Source: Siphonodentalium dalli (lineage: Eukaryota; Mollusca; Scaphopoda; Gadilida; Siphonodentaliidae). From it: 64,000 bases of DNA. The position numbers and the translations under genes were made by a program. Below the pieces are notes generated by a model. That model saw nothing but the letters and a program-made list of their open reading frames with translations, was not told where the DNA came from and did no database searches. Shown here piece by piece: positions 24,071 through 33,965 of the stretch; position 1 is the stretch's first letter; the number at the start of each line of letters is the position of its first letter. Location: contig CP136064.1 in assembly GCA_032622095.1 (NCBI GenBank), positions 2,358,001 through 2,422,000 on the forward strand, given 5' to 3'.

Positions 24071-24469
24071 ATGCATGCGACCCCATCTGCACTGGACAAC
24101 CAGCTGATTATCCAGTATATCATGCTACAACATTCAATTGCATATGGGACTCGTTTACCAGCTGATTTGACTAACATAATTTGTCGAATGTGTCAGTTGA
24201 GCACGAGTCGAGACGAATTTGACTACATCCAGTTCAGGAAACGAAATAGTCTCCTCTGGACATCGATTCGGACACATATACACGCGATATTTACTTTAGT
24301 TATAATCAGACAGGAATTCGGCAACATAGATGGTTGGTTGTTAGTCACAAAGAAGCACTGTCGTATATTTTTCGATATACCCACTTCCGAAATCGACTCA
24401 TTTTATGGACATTGGCTACAGGATGAACCCAAATTTCAACGCAAGGTGATTGCAGGAACATTTGACTAA
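24071..24469 (+). CDS. Unknown protein of the second palindrome, part 1 (132 aa)
   Basis: I do not recognise this protein. The longest frame in the element begins MHATPSALDNQLIIQY, continues with TRLPADLTNIICRMCQLST and FDYIQFRKRNSLLWTSI, and ends SFYGHWLQDEPKFQRKVIAG-TFD. It has a mixed hydrophobic/charged composition like a globular protein, with no signal peptide, membrane segment or catalytic motif that I can name. The frame overlaps the next one (24450) by 20 bases in another register, so a frameshift or splice may join them. Evidence that it is or was a gene: it lies in both arms, and the left copy differs mainly by one stop and few other changes. It could still be chance open sequence in a young duplication. 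Confidence 0.4.
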   Translation: MHATPSALDNQLIIQYIMLQHSIAYGTRLPADLTNIICRMCQLSTSRDEFDYIQFRKRNSLLWTSIRTHIHAIFTLVIIRQEFGNIDGWLLVTKKHCRIFFDIPTSEIDSFYGHWLQDEPKFQRKVIAGTFD

Positions 24470-24659
24470 AGGAATCCGAAAAATCGACGAGAAAATACTC
24501 AATCGTGTTGCTAAATGCCGATACATTGTGAAAAAATATGTGCCAAAATTAGGACCCCGGGCTGTTTCTGCAGCCTATTTCTACCTCAATGCTTTAACGA
24601 AATATACACAATTGTATCGAATTCAACCCGGCAAATATAGAGGTTTTGAGCGAATGTAA
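24450..24659 (+). CDS. Unknown protein of the second palindrome, part 2 (69 aa)
   Basis: Overlapping frame after part 1. It is lysine/tyrosine-rich: RKIDEKILNRVAKCRY, then VKKYVPKLGPRAVSAAYFY, then LNALTKYTQLYRIQPGKYR. Amphipathic helices look likely, and there is no named domain. AG|GTTTTG near 24642 and 'tttttcgtgaccag' ending at 24739 could be a donor and acceptor of a roughly 100 bp intron leading into an open frame with TRDARLYRRRSVVGNTDARF (24743 onward), but the donor is weak. Not recognised. Confidence 0.35.
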   Translation: MQEHLTKGIRKIDEKILNRVAKCRYIVKKYVPKLGPRAVSAAYFYLNALTKYTQLYRIQPGKYRGFERM

Positions 24660-24829
24660 CTTCTACTATACCAACCGTTCCATTCTGTCAAAATTAATTG
24701 ATAACCGATTAACTGTATTTTTCTGTTTTTCGTGACCAGAAATTGCAACATAAAACTAGAGATGCACGGTTGTATCGTCGTAGAAGTGTAGTTGGCAACA
24801 CAGATGCGCGTTTTCGAATGGTCGGTGTG

Positions 24830-25383
24830 ACATTTGGTGACCATGGCTCCCTTCTACCCAAAACTCTGTTATGTAGTCTGAAGCAGGTGACATTATCTTC
24901 TAGACCAGTGTTGTTACTTGCAGGGTAATCTTCTAGAGCTTCAAACCAGGCATCTCCAATCATCGTGACTGGTACCACTTTCAGCCGACCCCTGTTAACA
25001 CAATGGGCCGACTGAAAACAGCTCAGCGCATGCAAAAGCTCGGTGGGGATTAGAGTAGAATCCATTGTCCACCGAGCCTTCGAAAAAAAACTCACGGCGT
25101 CAAGCACTAATGCGACCTTCCCAGTGGGCTGCCGGATCGAGAATGAGTATGCCAGAACGGCAACAGTAACAGTATATATATTAGCAGTGAACTGTACTTA
25201 GAACTCTGATACTAACTTCATAGTACCGCTTTACAACAAAATTCACACATGTTAAACAAATAAACTTAATATCGTTCATGCTAAACCTTATTCACCACAA
25301 ACAGCTCATGCTGAGACAACACCGACCGAGTGTGTTTTGATACAGACTATAATCCTCGCCGGCCGAGTAATTAATCCATGCCT
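24830..25383. other. Right flank of the second palindrome; unassigned minus-strand frame
   Basis: A minus-strand frame is open from 25107 to 24709 and contains LLHALSCFQSAHCVNRGRLK and VVPVTMIGDAWFEALEDYP outside the palindrome. The composition looks protein-like but I cannot assign it. 25108-25383 has no clear coding sequence. Confidence 0.35.
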
Positions 25384-25647
25384 GCCGGATGAACACGATA
25401 GACCCTCCTCAATGCCTCTGCCATGGACTCGGTTGTTTCATCTTTCAAGATGAATGCCCCCAACAATGGCGTATATTACATTGGTCTTGACAGCAATGAA
25501 GAAGAGTGGCAATGAATAGCGTGTTGTTTTATATGTTGCATCAAGTAAGCACATTTCAGAGCCATATTTTTCCAACATTTTCATTTGCCACTCAGTATGA
25601 ATTATCATACAAAATTTTGTTTCCTCTTCCCCATTTTGAATACCCAA
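25384..25647 (-). pseudogene. MULE/CARF-like transposase core fragment
   Basis: Minus strand. KFCMIIHTEWQMKMLEKYG is followed by EMCLLDATYKTTRYSLPLFF and AVKTNVIYAIVG. This matches the conserved core of proteins usually annotated as calcium-responsive transcription factor-like (CARF) or MULE transposase-like, where D-ATYKT-Y marks the first catalytic aspartate of the DDE fold. The frame then reads GIHLER and stops, but shifting by one base at a GGGGG run (about 25464-25468) restores AFILKDETTESMAEALRRV, as in the family. A stop lies upstream before WIFLLGIQNGEEE, so an exon start or decay is expected there. It could be a downstream exon of the minus-strand gene whose exons lie at 31922-32064 and 32896-32988, or a separate dead fragment. 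Confidence 0.65.
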
Positions 25648-26639
25648 AAGGAATATCCATCAATCGCATTTGGGGTCACCTGAGACAAAGTCTCTGTTGG
25701 AGCTATGATCATCACGCCTCGTCCGTCCGCCCATCAAGAATCATCTTCTCCTCTGGAACCATAAGACCAAATAGGTTCATATTAGGTGAGGATGTTCCCT
25801 AGTTGACTCACATTCAGTTATGTCCATTTTCTATCTGATCACAACCAAATTTTGTATATGAATTTCTCAGCCAAAAAGACTGATCAAGTTTGAATATTGG
25901 TTTGATCCGACTATTTTTAACTGAGTAATGGCCGTTTTTCGAAAAATATTCACTCTTCATAAAAAAATTCAAACAAATTTAGATTGAATTTCTTGCTCAA
26001 TTTAGCACTCACAAAAATAATAAATTTTTAAATAATTAAAAGAAATTCCCCTTTAACGCCATTATAACTCCACCAAGGGTACCCTGAGTCAACACACCAA
26101 ATTGGTTTAAATTGGTCCAAAATATTGTGTTATGTACTGGTTAATTTGTTTGGACTGATATTAAAGACTTGTGATGGAATTGGTGAATTTGGTTTGACTA
26201 CTTACATGTAGCTATTAATATGGTTATATCATTTTATGATGTCTCGTATGCCAAATATTAGTTGCCAGCGATGCTACAATGTACATAATTGATATTAATA
26301 AGTCAGAATTGAGGTTACTTATCTTGATGGCTGGGTTGTTGGTAGAATTTGAAACATTATGTTTCTAAACTTTTTCACCGAGTAACAGAGTGAGATTGAT
26401 TGCATTTGATATTACACTGTGCCATTGAATATTAAAAATATATATCATTTTGCGCATATAAATGCGAACACATCGGTTGTTGTTATATAGATAATTAGTC
26501 AATACACTACATTCATATCCATACAATTTGATGCATTTCAAATTTAAAATAATACTTTTATGTTCATTTTCGGGACAAAATAACTAGGCCATTGTCCATA
26601 CTGTGACGGATGTTTGTAATATAGAAATTCACGGAATAA
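25648..26639. other. Dispersed repeat pieces, no gene seen
   Basis: 25975-26125 ('agattgaatttcttgctcaa', 'cattataactccaccaaggg', 'taccctgagtcaacacacca') is a diverged copy of 30795-30955. The rest is AT-rich with short frames. Confidence 0.5.
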
Positions 26640-26733
26640 ATTCTGCACCAAATGTGTAAGTAACAAAAATATTTAAACAACAAATAATTCTGCACCAAAT
26701 GTGTAAGTAACAAAAATATTTAAACTACAAATT
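26640..26733 (+). repeat. 47 bp tandem duplication
   Basis: 'ctgcaccaaatgtgtaagta' plus 'acaaaaatatttaaac(a/t)ac' occurs twice in a row (from about 26643 and 26690) with one visible difference, so the duplication is recent. Non-coding. Confidence 0.9.
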
Positions 26734-27434
26734 AAACCCAGTAGCTCAACATCCGAATAGCGTTCAATACTTTTGTGAGATCAAAATGGGTCGAGAACGG
26801 GTGTGATTTTCTCTGGTGCACATGCATCAACGGAATTAACACAATTTACCAAGTCTCTACATAAATTTGAAGGCAATTAATAATTGTCTATCATTTCATT
26901 AACCTTATTGTGATATCAAAAGCAAGTATATTTAGCGCATAATGAATTTATCGACAAATTTTGATGATTGGAACAGGGGGGGGGGGGTCTGGAAAACATT
27001 TGCATACACAAGGCCCAAAACAAAAATGTTTCGATCACAAGGTACCCACCACCCCCTTCTTGCAATACCATCCCAAATGTATTCCTTGTTCACTCTTGTT
27101 TCTAATCCTGTTCCAAGTGCTATCTATTTTAAAAGATGTGCGAAATGGTATTTGTATGTGTGTATTGTGTAGCAATTGGAGGTCCAGAGCCAGTCAGCAT
27201 GCTGGAAACTATGGTTCGATGTCTGGAAGGGTGAGGTGGCATTACATGGGTTTAGCCCTGTGTTTACATTTTGCGTTACTTTTTGTGTAATACACATGTC
27301 GCTCACACAGGGTTAATCATTCTATGGGGCTAAAGCCATATTATACCATATGACGTTCCATGACAATGATAACTGAGTCAGGCCATGCTTTTTATTGTTA
27401 ATTTAAAACAACAAATTATATCGCCACTTATATA
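26734..27434. other. Poly-G tract and unassigned DNA
   Basis: A G12 run lies at 26976-26987, preceded by CA. Overlapping plus-strand frames (26942-27290) lack any recognisable motif. 27174-27340 has no match that I can place. Confidence 0.4.
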
Positions 27435-28914
27435 AAATGAAAGTGTCAATGACACTGTAGCTCAACTTGGAAAGGGAATAATTTAATATATTACAGTCAA
27501 TGGAGCGATTAGGAATGTGGAAAGTTGAATGTCTAATACTAGTTTATAGACATGAAGAGAAAAGTAAAATCCAAGATGGCTGCTGGCGGCCATGTTTTCG
27601 GCCGAATGACCCCAAAATGAGTCGTTCCCATCTATATGTCATCGTTAACATCAATGACAAATTTTATGACGATCAGACTAAAGGTACGACCTGTAGCCCA
27701 TGCTAAAGAATTTAGTCATACAAAGAGTAAAATCCAAGATGGCTGCTGGCGGCCATGTTTTTTGGCCGATTGACCCCAAAATGACTCGTTCCAATCTACA
27801 TGTCATTGTTAACATCCATGACAAATTTTATGATGATCAGACTAAAGGTACGACCTGTAGCCCGTGCTAAAGAATTTAGTCATACAAAGAGTAAAATCCA
27901 AGATGGCTGCTGGCGGCCACGTTTTTTCGCCAAATGACCCCAAAATTACTCGTTCCCATCTACATATCAACATTAACATCCAGGACAAATTTCATGATGA
28001 TCAGACGAATAGTACGACCTGTGGCCCGTGCTAATGGATTAAATTTTGAAATCCAAGATGGCCACTGGCGGCCATGTTTTTTGTCCGAATGACCCCAAAA
28101 TGACTCGTTCTCATTTACATTCCAATTTCAACAGCCATGAAAACTTTTATGATGATCAGACTAAAGGTACGACCTGTAGCCCGTGCTAAAGGATTTAGTC
28201 ATACAAAGAGTAAAATCCAAGATGGCTGCTGGCGGCCATCTTTTTTGGCCGAATGACCCCAAAATGACTTGTTCCCATTTACATGTCATTATTAACATTC
28301 GTGAATATTTTTATGATGATCAGACTAAAGATACAACCTGTAGCCCGTGCTAAAGGATTTAGTCATACAAAGAGTAAAATCCAAGATGGCTGCTGGCGAC
28401 CATGTTTTTTGGCCGATTGACCCCAAAATTACTCGTTCCCATCTACATGTCATTGTTAACATCCATGACAAATTTTATGACGATCTGACTAAAGGTACAA
28501 CCTGTAGCCCGTGCTAAAGGATTTAGTCATGCAAAGAGTAAAATCCAAGATGGCTGCTGGCGGCCATGTTTTTTGGCCGAATGACCCCAAAATTAGTCGT
28601 TCCCATCTGCATGTCAATATTAACATCCATGACAAATTTCATGACGATCAGACGAACAGTACGGCCTGTAGCCCGTGCTAATGGATTGAATTTTGAAATC
28701 TAAGATGGCCGCTGGCGGCCATGTTTTTTTTCCGTATGACCCCAAAATGAATCATTCCGGTACAAATGTTGATGTCAACAGCTATGACAAATTTCATAAT
28801 GATCCGATCAAAGGTACGACCTGTAGCCTCTATTGTTGACGCGTTATGTACACACGCACGACGGACGACAAAGCCATGGCAATAGCTCAAACTTTACAAA
28901 GTAAAGTTGAGCTA
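27435..28914 (-). mobile_element. Pearl/HINE-like element, copy 2
   Basis: Inverted relative to copy 1. The stem-loop AGTGTC-aat-GACACT (27442-27456) is followed by TAGCTCAACTT (27458), then about eight monomers with 'caagatggctgctggcggcc', 'tgaccccaaaatgactcgtt' and 'ggtacgacctgtagccc'. The other end, 'gcaatagctcaaactttaca' to 'gtaaagttgagcta' (28914), reproduces the 5' hairpin of copy 1. The terminal order is the same as copy 1, so the element is complete. Confidence 0.85.
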
Positions 28915-28950
28915 ATAACATGTTTGGAAACCTTATGAAATATATATATC

Positions 28951-29693
28951 TACTAGCAGGTGACCCGACTTTGTCCGGGCTTTGACCTTCAATTGACCAT
29001 TTTGAAGGTCAAGGTCAGGTCGGAGTCACTATTTGACCCGTCCAAAACACCCCCGGACAAAAGTACCCCTAGGTATCAAATTTCGTCTAAATCCGTCAGT
29101 TTTACCCAATTTGACCTTGAATTGACCATTTTGAAGGTCAAGGTAAGGTCGGGGTAACGATTTAACCCGTCCAAAATACTCTCCGTCCAAAATTACCTGT
29201 AGGTATCAAATTTCGTCGAAATCCGTACAGCAGTTTCCTCGGCCATAGCTAACAGACAAACAAACAGACAGAGGTCCCAAAATATATATTAGATCATTTG
29301 TGGGTACCCGTTTCAAGGTAAAGGTCACCTCAGGCGGAAAAACTGACCCGATGAAAATCTCCCCCATTCCTAGGAACCCCTAAGTATGAACACAGACATA
29401 AGGATCACACAACACGCTCATGTCTGGACACATACACAACACGCTCATGTCTGGACACATACATGCTCTTTATCAACGACACTGCGGATACGAACGCTCT
29501 TTAACTATCACGCGATTAACTCATGAATTCCCATTGCTGTGACGGGGGATGGAGAAGGAGTGCTGACGTTCTCAGAAGTGGTGCGATGACACTTCATCTG
29601 GGATTTTACCCTTAGAAAGGAAGTTTGGGCTCAATCCATCCGGCAGTTTTCCCGGCCATAGCTAACAGACAAACAGAAGTCCCAAAATATATA
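28951..29693 (+). mobile_element. GACCCGACTTCGTCCGGG dispersed family, two adjacent units
   Basis: The first unit starts 'tactagcaggtgacccgact' (28951) and ends 'cccaaaatatatattagat' (29294). It has two internal repeats of 'tttgaccttgaattgaccat' and 'tttgaaggtcaaggtca'. A second, different unit (29295-29693) starts near 'gggtacccgtttcaaggtaa' and ends with the same tail. Related units lie at 1140-2705, 34709-35772 and 53734-55500. No coding sequence or clear target duplication; classification unknown. Confidence 0.75.
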
Positions 29694-30640
29694 TTAGATT
29701 ATACAGTTATCTCTTCTAATCATGCATCTGTCGCCACTAAATATATAACTTACTCAATAAAACCTTTGCTCATACTGACTCATATTTGAATTTTCAATCT
29801 GCCCGACAATCTTCCCATGAATTTTGAGTTTTAATGAGGTAAATTGTCCAATTAAGTTTTTTTTAATCCTGGAACAGGTAGTTTGAGCACCATGCATGTA
29901 AAGGTTCATGTAATCTTATAGGGATAAAGGAAAGGGCCCCCCCCCCCCCCCCCCAAAACCACTCTCTTCATTACTGTAATCTTATTATTCTAAGTGGGAT
30001 TCAAAATTATATATTTTTTTTGTAATCATGGAGTCCAATGACTGACACCAACCCTACCTAGACACAATAATGCCGACATAATATTGCTTTATAGTGCCAT
30101 ATAACAATTAGCCTGTGTTGTTAACAGCTGTATTGGGTCCTACACTAACAAAATAACGCAAAAATTTAATGTCGTTTTGGTTTCTGGAGTTTTATATTCA
30201 GTTTATGGGCAAACATACTTTATCAAGTGATTTAGCAAACACAAACTTGGCTTTATGCAGCCAAGATGGGGGCCGAAATGTGAAAAATTGCTAAATTTCG
30301 AGTTGGTAATACTCAGGCGAAGTATTTTCCTTGCATCTCAATTAACAAAAAGTCCCCGAATCCAAAATGGCGCCCAAAAATGGCACACACAATTTGAAAA
30401 TTGGAAATTATCTCATTTAGTTCAAATAACTGTTCAACCTGTTTCAGAAGCTGTTTTAATTGAGAAAACAAGTATGATGAATTGCTGATCATCTGTAAAC
30501 CTAGGTCATTGTGCAGGAAACACACATTTCCATAATTTCTAACTTTTTCCTGATTAGTCTGTCAGCCAGCCCATTATCAAACATATACCATACCACTTTT
30601 TTTAGTGTACTGGAGCAACGTCTATTATACTAAACTAGCT
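29694..30640. other. No gene seen; C18 tract
   Basis: AT-rich DNA with a C18 run at 29937-29954. The short frames at 30255-30525 on both strands overlap and show no motif. Confidence 0.45.
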
Positions 30641-31110
30641 GAAACAGCTCCCTTCGGGGGACTATATTCAGCGTCGGAGAGACTTCGCGCATATTTTTAT
30701 CTTAGACAGAGCCTTTATTCAGTGGCGGCCCCTTTGTGCGCTTCATCGTTGAAACATTTTGATTTATATATATTGTTTTAAAGTTTTTTTTGTTTTTTAG
30801 ATTGAACTCCTTGCTCAATTTAACAAAACCAATTTTATTTTATTTTTTTAATTCAAAACTTTGAAAAACTAACACCGTTATAACATCTGCCAGGGTACCC
30901 CGAGTCACCACACCAAATTTGGTTGATCTCGGTCCATGGGTCTGAGAGAAAAATCCATAGAGATCCTAATCGTTTATATAAATAGATGACAAGCAGTCAC
31001 AGCCCTATACCAGACTTGAATACTTTAGGTATTGTGGAAGATCGTCTGAGTTGATAGACATGCAAATAATTCACTGATGACAGTTATTGTTAGCCATTGA
31101 TAGTCACATG
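30641..31110. repeat. Dispersed repeat fragments
   Basis: 30635-30670 has 'gctgaaacagctcccttcgg', resembling the start of an invertebrate dispersed repeat. 30795-30955 ('attgaactccttgctcaatt', 'agggtaccccgagtcaccac') is paralogous to 25975-26125. Non-coding. Confidence 0.55.
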
Positions 31111-31119
31111 AATGTTCGA

Positions 31120-31600
31120 GACAGTTGCTCGCTATTTTTCCATGCACCCGATGATCTATGCTTTAGTTAGATCAGGACAAGTTTATTTATTTCAGTTTTA
31201 CATTTTAATTTGTCATCCCACCGTACCATATGCAACATGCCCTAGCTTAATATCATCTCCGCTGAGGTTGTTAACCGTTAAAGCAGGTCTATCTTTTCCT
31301 ATAACAAGTTTTATATTGAATCATGGGGTATAAAATAATATATGTGAATCAAAGACCCCTGCCAGGAAACACTTCTATCGATTAATATTGATTATACATG
31401 TATTTTGAATATTTTATTGCATAAACATATGCGATCGTTTATCTAATGACCAGTAGTGGTTACTGTTAACAGTTACCATCAATTGTATTGTGTATGTTTG
31501 TCATAACTAAACGTTATATAGACTCATTGATTCAAACTATGGAATAAAATAATACATAAAAACAATCTGGAACATTTGACGATTGGAACGTAGCAATGGA
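31120..31600 (+). repeat. Foldback-repeat family, copy 1
   Basis: 'aaagacccctgccaggaaac', 'acttctatcgattaatattg' and 'caatctgg(a/g)acatttgac' (31350-31580) match 38210-38450 in the same order. The second copy (38160-38640) shows the inverted end that this one seems to lack. Non-coding. Confidence 0.6.
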
Positions 31601-31921
31601 AGAACTCTAATAATCTGACAATTATTGAAAACTCTCCTTTTATAAACCCCAACCTTAATACATAACAATCACGAACTGAGGTGTCCAATAGTTTTAGATG
31701 GAATTTTCAAATACAATTTACTTCTAATAAATACATAATAAAACCTCAACAACTGGATACAAAGGTATTGAGAAAGCCAACTTGTATATTGTTTTTAGAA
31801 TATGGTGCATTAATTATAGATGGATTTAAAAAATTGGCAAAAAAAATAAAATAATTCCCAACCTGACAACCTAGATTTTTTTATCAAGAAATCTGAGACA
31901 GTTTTTGTTTTGCTTAGGCAC

Positions 31922-32064
31922 CTGAGAATAAGACACCTAAAAAAGAAGTTATCACTTTTAACATGACCGCGTACTGGCTCTTTATCAGGGTAAAATTGTA
32001 TGTCCAGAAATGATGGCAAATATTCTCCCTCAAACAACTCTTTGGTATAGGTCTTCAGTATTGC
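31922..32064 (-). CDS. Candidate exon, CARF/MULE-like gene (partial)
   Basis: On the minus strand, acceptor 'tttatcataaaacag' precedes AILKTYTKELFEGEYLPSF, then LDIQFYPDKEPVRGHVKSDN. CARF-like and MULE-derived proteins have an ELF-G...P...FYP...D-I-NH block just N-terminal to the DDE core, and this fits it. The downstream border is uncertain: CTCAG|GTGCCT (donor at 31920-31921) is the best consensus, but an earlier end is possible since residues after KSDN do not look conserved. Phase 0 at the 5' border agrees with the exon at 32896-32988. No inframe stop within the exon. Confidence 0.55.
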
Positions 32065-32329
32065 CTGTTTTATGATAAAAATTAAAGGAAAATGTTAGTC
32101 CGTGGAGTTTAATGGAAACCGTTTCCAGACTGTTAATAGTGATGCTGAATTAAACTCAGTTATGAAGGAATCACAAACAAGGGGTATATAGTTAATTATT
32201 AGTGTCCTTTTAAGACATCCGATGTCAACATCACTAGTGCTGGGCGATATGACGATATATCAGCTATAGCCAGTTTTAAATTTGATATCGTCAATAATAT
32301 CCGATTATCGTCTGAAAAAAAAATATCGT

Positions 32330-32614
32330 AATACAGTTAAACCTCTCCAAACCAGACCCTCTATAAACTGAATTCCCTTTCCAATCTGAATAAATTGTCC
32401 GGTCCCGAATTCACACAAGTGCGTTCTCACTAAAAATTTAGTCCGTAAGTGAACAAATACATGCATTTTACCTCCGAAATCCGAACACAGAAAGCAATAC
32501 CGACCGAACGCATGGTCAAGCCGTTTGGTCACCCATACTGGGCCATAGTCAGGCAGGACAAAATTTTTTAGTTTTATTAGTATAGATTTCCAATCTGAAC
32601 AAACCAAATATGCC
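32330..32614 (-). mobile_element. Tigger/pogo-like remnant
   Basis: 'cagttaaacctctccaaacc' and 'agaccctctataaactgaat' resemble the inverted ends of pogo/Tigger elements (CAGT-A-ACCTCTATAAA type). A 121-codon minus-strand frame (32305-32670) spans it but shows no DDE or helix-turn-helix motif I can name and is probably chance. The far end is not clear because a MITE follows directly. Confidence 0.45.
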
Positions 32615-32618
32615 TTAA

Positions 32619-32770
32619 CCCTTTCAGTGCCAAGTCCGATTACTGTATCAACGCATTGATCATTTTTCAAATTTATTGATTATAATAATGAGATACATTG
32701 ACGGAAAGAGCTCTGAGAGCATTGAATTAAAAATGCGTTGATACAAAAATCGGACTTGGCACTGAAAGGG
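32619..32770. mobile_element. piggyBac-type MITE (152 bp)
   Basis: TTAA flanks on both sides (32615-32618 and 32771-32774). The ends are inverted CCCTTTCAGTGCCAAGTCC, extending to 'tgtatcaacgca'. TTAA target sites and CCC-starting ends are piggyBac characters. A related half, 'gatacaaaaatcggacctgg' to 'cactaaaagggttaa', lies at 41071-41105. Confidence 0.85.
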
Positions 32771-32895
32771 TTAAAATCCATAAAAATTTTAGAGAGTCAA
32801 AATTTAGTAATTCTACAGCAAGTCAAACTGAGAATCATGATTCTGATTCTCGTCAAGATTTTATGCCCTGCCAAACTTGAAGCAACTTAATTCAC

Positions 32896-32988
32896 CTGAA
32901 TAATGGAGGTGTTGTAAATCCCATCCGCAACAAGAGCTTCCAATTTACTCTTCAGTCTCTCATCAAGAGGATTTGTGATCAAAGTAAT
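32896..32988 (-). CDS. Candidate exon, CARF/MULE-like gene (31 codons)
   Basis: Minus strand, with acceptor 'catttattttag' and donor CAG|GTGAAT. The 93 bp between are open and phase 0 at both ends: ITLITNPLDERLKSKL then EALVADGIYNTSIIQ. CARF-like proteins have a NPLD..V..K...LV.EG....EI block immediately before the ELF-G block, so this exon and 31922-32064 join in the expected order. Good splice sites, phase agreement and family order together argue for a real gene or a recently captured transposase gene. No upstream exon was found in the window's minus strand. Confidence 0.6.
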
Positions 32989-33275
32989 CTAAAATAAATG
33001 AATTTAATGTCACATTGAATCTATCATAAAATATTCAAAATAAATACATGAACAATCCATGTACTCAAGTAATGCAGATTTAAATATTTTTCACCATGTA
33101 TACATATGAAAACCATTTTGATAGGTCCATTTTATAGACTTTATTTTTGTCATGTGACTTGAATTGTAAACAATACAGTCAGTGAGTAATGGTTAATGGA
33201 GAATGCATTATGTACATAATTTACAGAAAACACCCGACAGGAAAGTGCAGACAATGTTATTGGCATAGTTCAATA
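32989..33275. other. No gene seen
   Basis: AT-rich DNA upstream of the candidate exon; no further coding exon is recognised. Confidence 0.4.
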
Positions 33276-33450
33276 TAAACACAGAATGGGTTTGTCGATA
33301 CGACACGAGTGCTGTCGCGCAAGGATAGAACGAGAGGCGAAGCGCCTCGAGTAAGCGCCTCGAGTAAGCGCCTCAAGTTCTATCCTTCCGCGACAGCACT
33401 CGTGCCACATCGACAAATCCATTGACACATCGTGTCGTTCTGTGTTTATT
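33276..33450. mobile_element. Hairpin MITE with an inner 15 bp minisatellite
   Basis: The left arm 'ataaacacagaatgggtttg' and 'cgacacgagtgctgtcgcg' is mirrored by 'cgcgacagcactcgtgccac', 'cgacaaatccattga' and 'ttctgtgtttatt'. The loop has 'gcgcctcgagtaa' repeated. Such hairpins are MITE or foldback elements. Confidence 0.75.
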
Positions 33451-33750
33451 ACACGCTTCGCGTCCTAGAATCTGTGCATTCAAAATACAGGATTAGAAGG
33501 TTTATTTATGCTCATACAGGGCGTGTTTGTTATGTGTGATGATTCTTTTATTTAAATAGTTCCAGTTTCATGGTTGAGGCGAACGTCATGTATGTCATTT
33601 TACGTCAACGAGATGCGTATATTGGAACGTACGTTCCATACGGATTTGTAAATATGGAACAGCAATAACACTGTACTTCTAGGAACAAGCATGTAATAAG
33701 AAAACTTAATATACACATGATCTACATTTGTATCTACTGTTCTATCAGAC
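33451..33750. other. No gene seen
   Basis: Nothing recognised in this 300 bp. Confidence 0.4.
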
Positions 33751-33752
33751 TA

Positions 33753-33965
33753 CAGTAATGCTCTAATTAATCGACCTCTTAACCAAAGCAGAATTATGGG
33801 TAACTTTTCAGGATTTAGTCGGAAATATGGCTTGTTGCCATTCATCGGAAAGCTCTCGGGGAGAGCTTTCCGATGAATGGCAACAAGCCATATTTCCGAC
33901 TAAATCCTGAAAAGTTACCCATAATTCTGCTTTGGTTAAGAGGTCGATTAATTAGAGCATCACTG
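33753..33965. mobile_element. Near-perfect palindromic MITE, TA-flanked, copy 1
   Basis: CAGTAATGCTCTAATTAATC opens arms of about 105 bp that pair almost without mismatch around 'gaaagctctcggggagagct'. TA flanks both ends. TA duplication and CAGT ends suggest the Tc1/mariner/pogo group. The near-identity of the arms implies recent origin or arm conversion. Confidence 0.85.

Larger units (their letters stand above)
23365..24829 (+). repeat. Second palindrome, right arm (1.46 kb)
   Basis: Inverted partner of 19316-20738. It carries the open version of the unknown ORF and, towards its outer end, the adjoining frames at 24450-24659 and 24743-24829. Confidence 0.9.
32065..32895. other. Putative intron holding repeat insertions
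   Basis: Between the two candidate exons. It contains a 'gctgggcgatatgacgatat' repeat (32248-32330), a Tigger/pogo-like remnant (32330-32614) and a TTAA-flanked MITE (32619-32770). Confidence 0.5.

Noticed and set aside
19968-24165. Identical 61-codon frame on both arms taken as a gene
   Set aside because: It overlaps the longer frame at 24071-24469 in another register, and identity is explained by the young palindrome alone.
32305-32670. 121-codon minus-strand frame
   Set aside because: It runs through a Tigger/pogo-like end and half of a MITE; no domain is visible.
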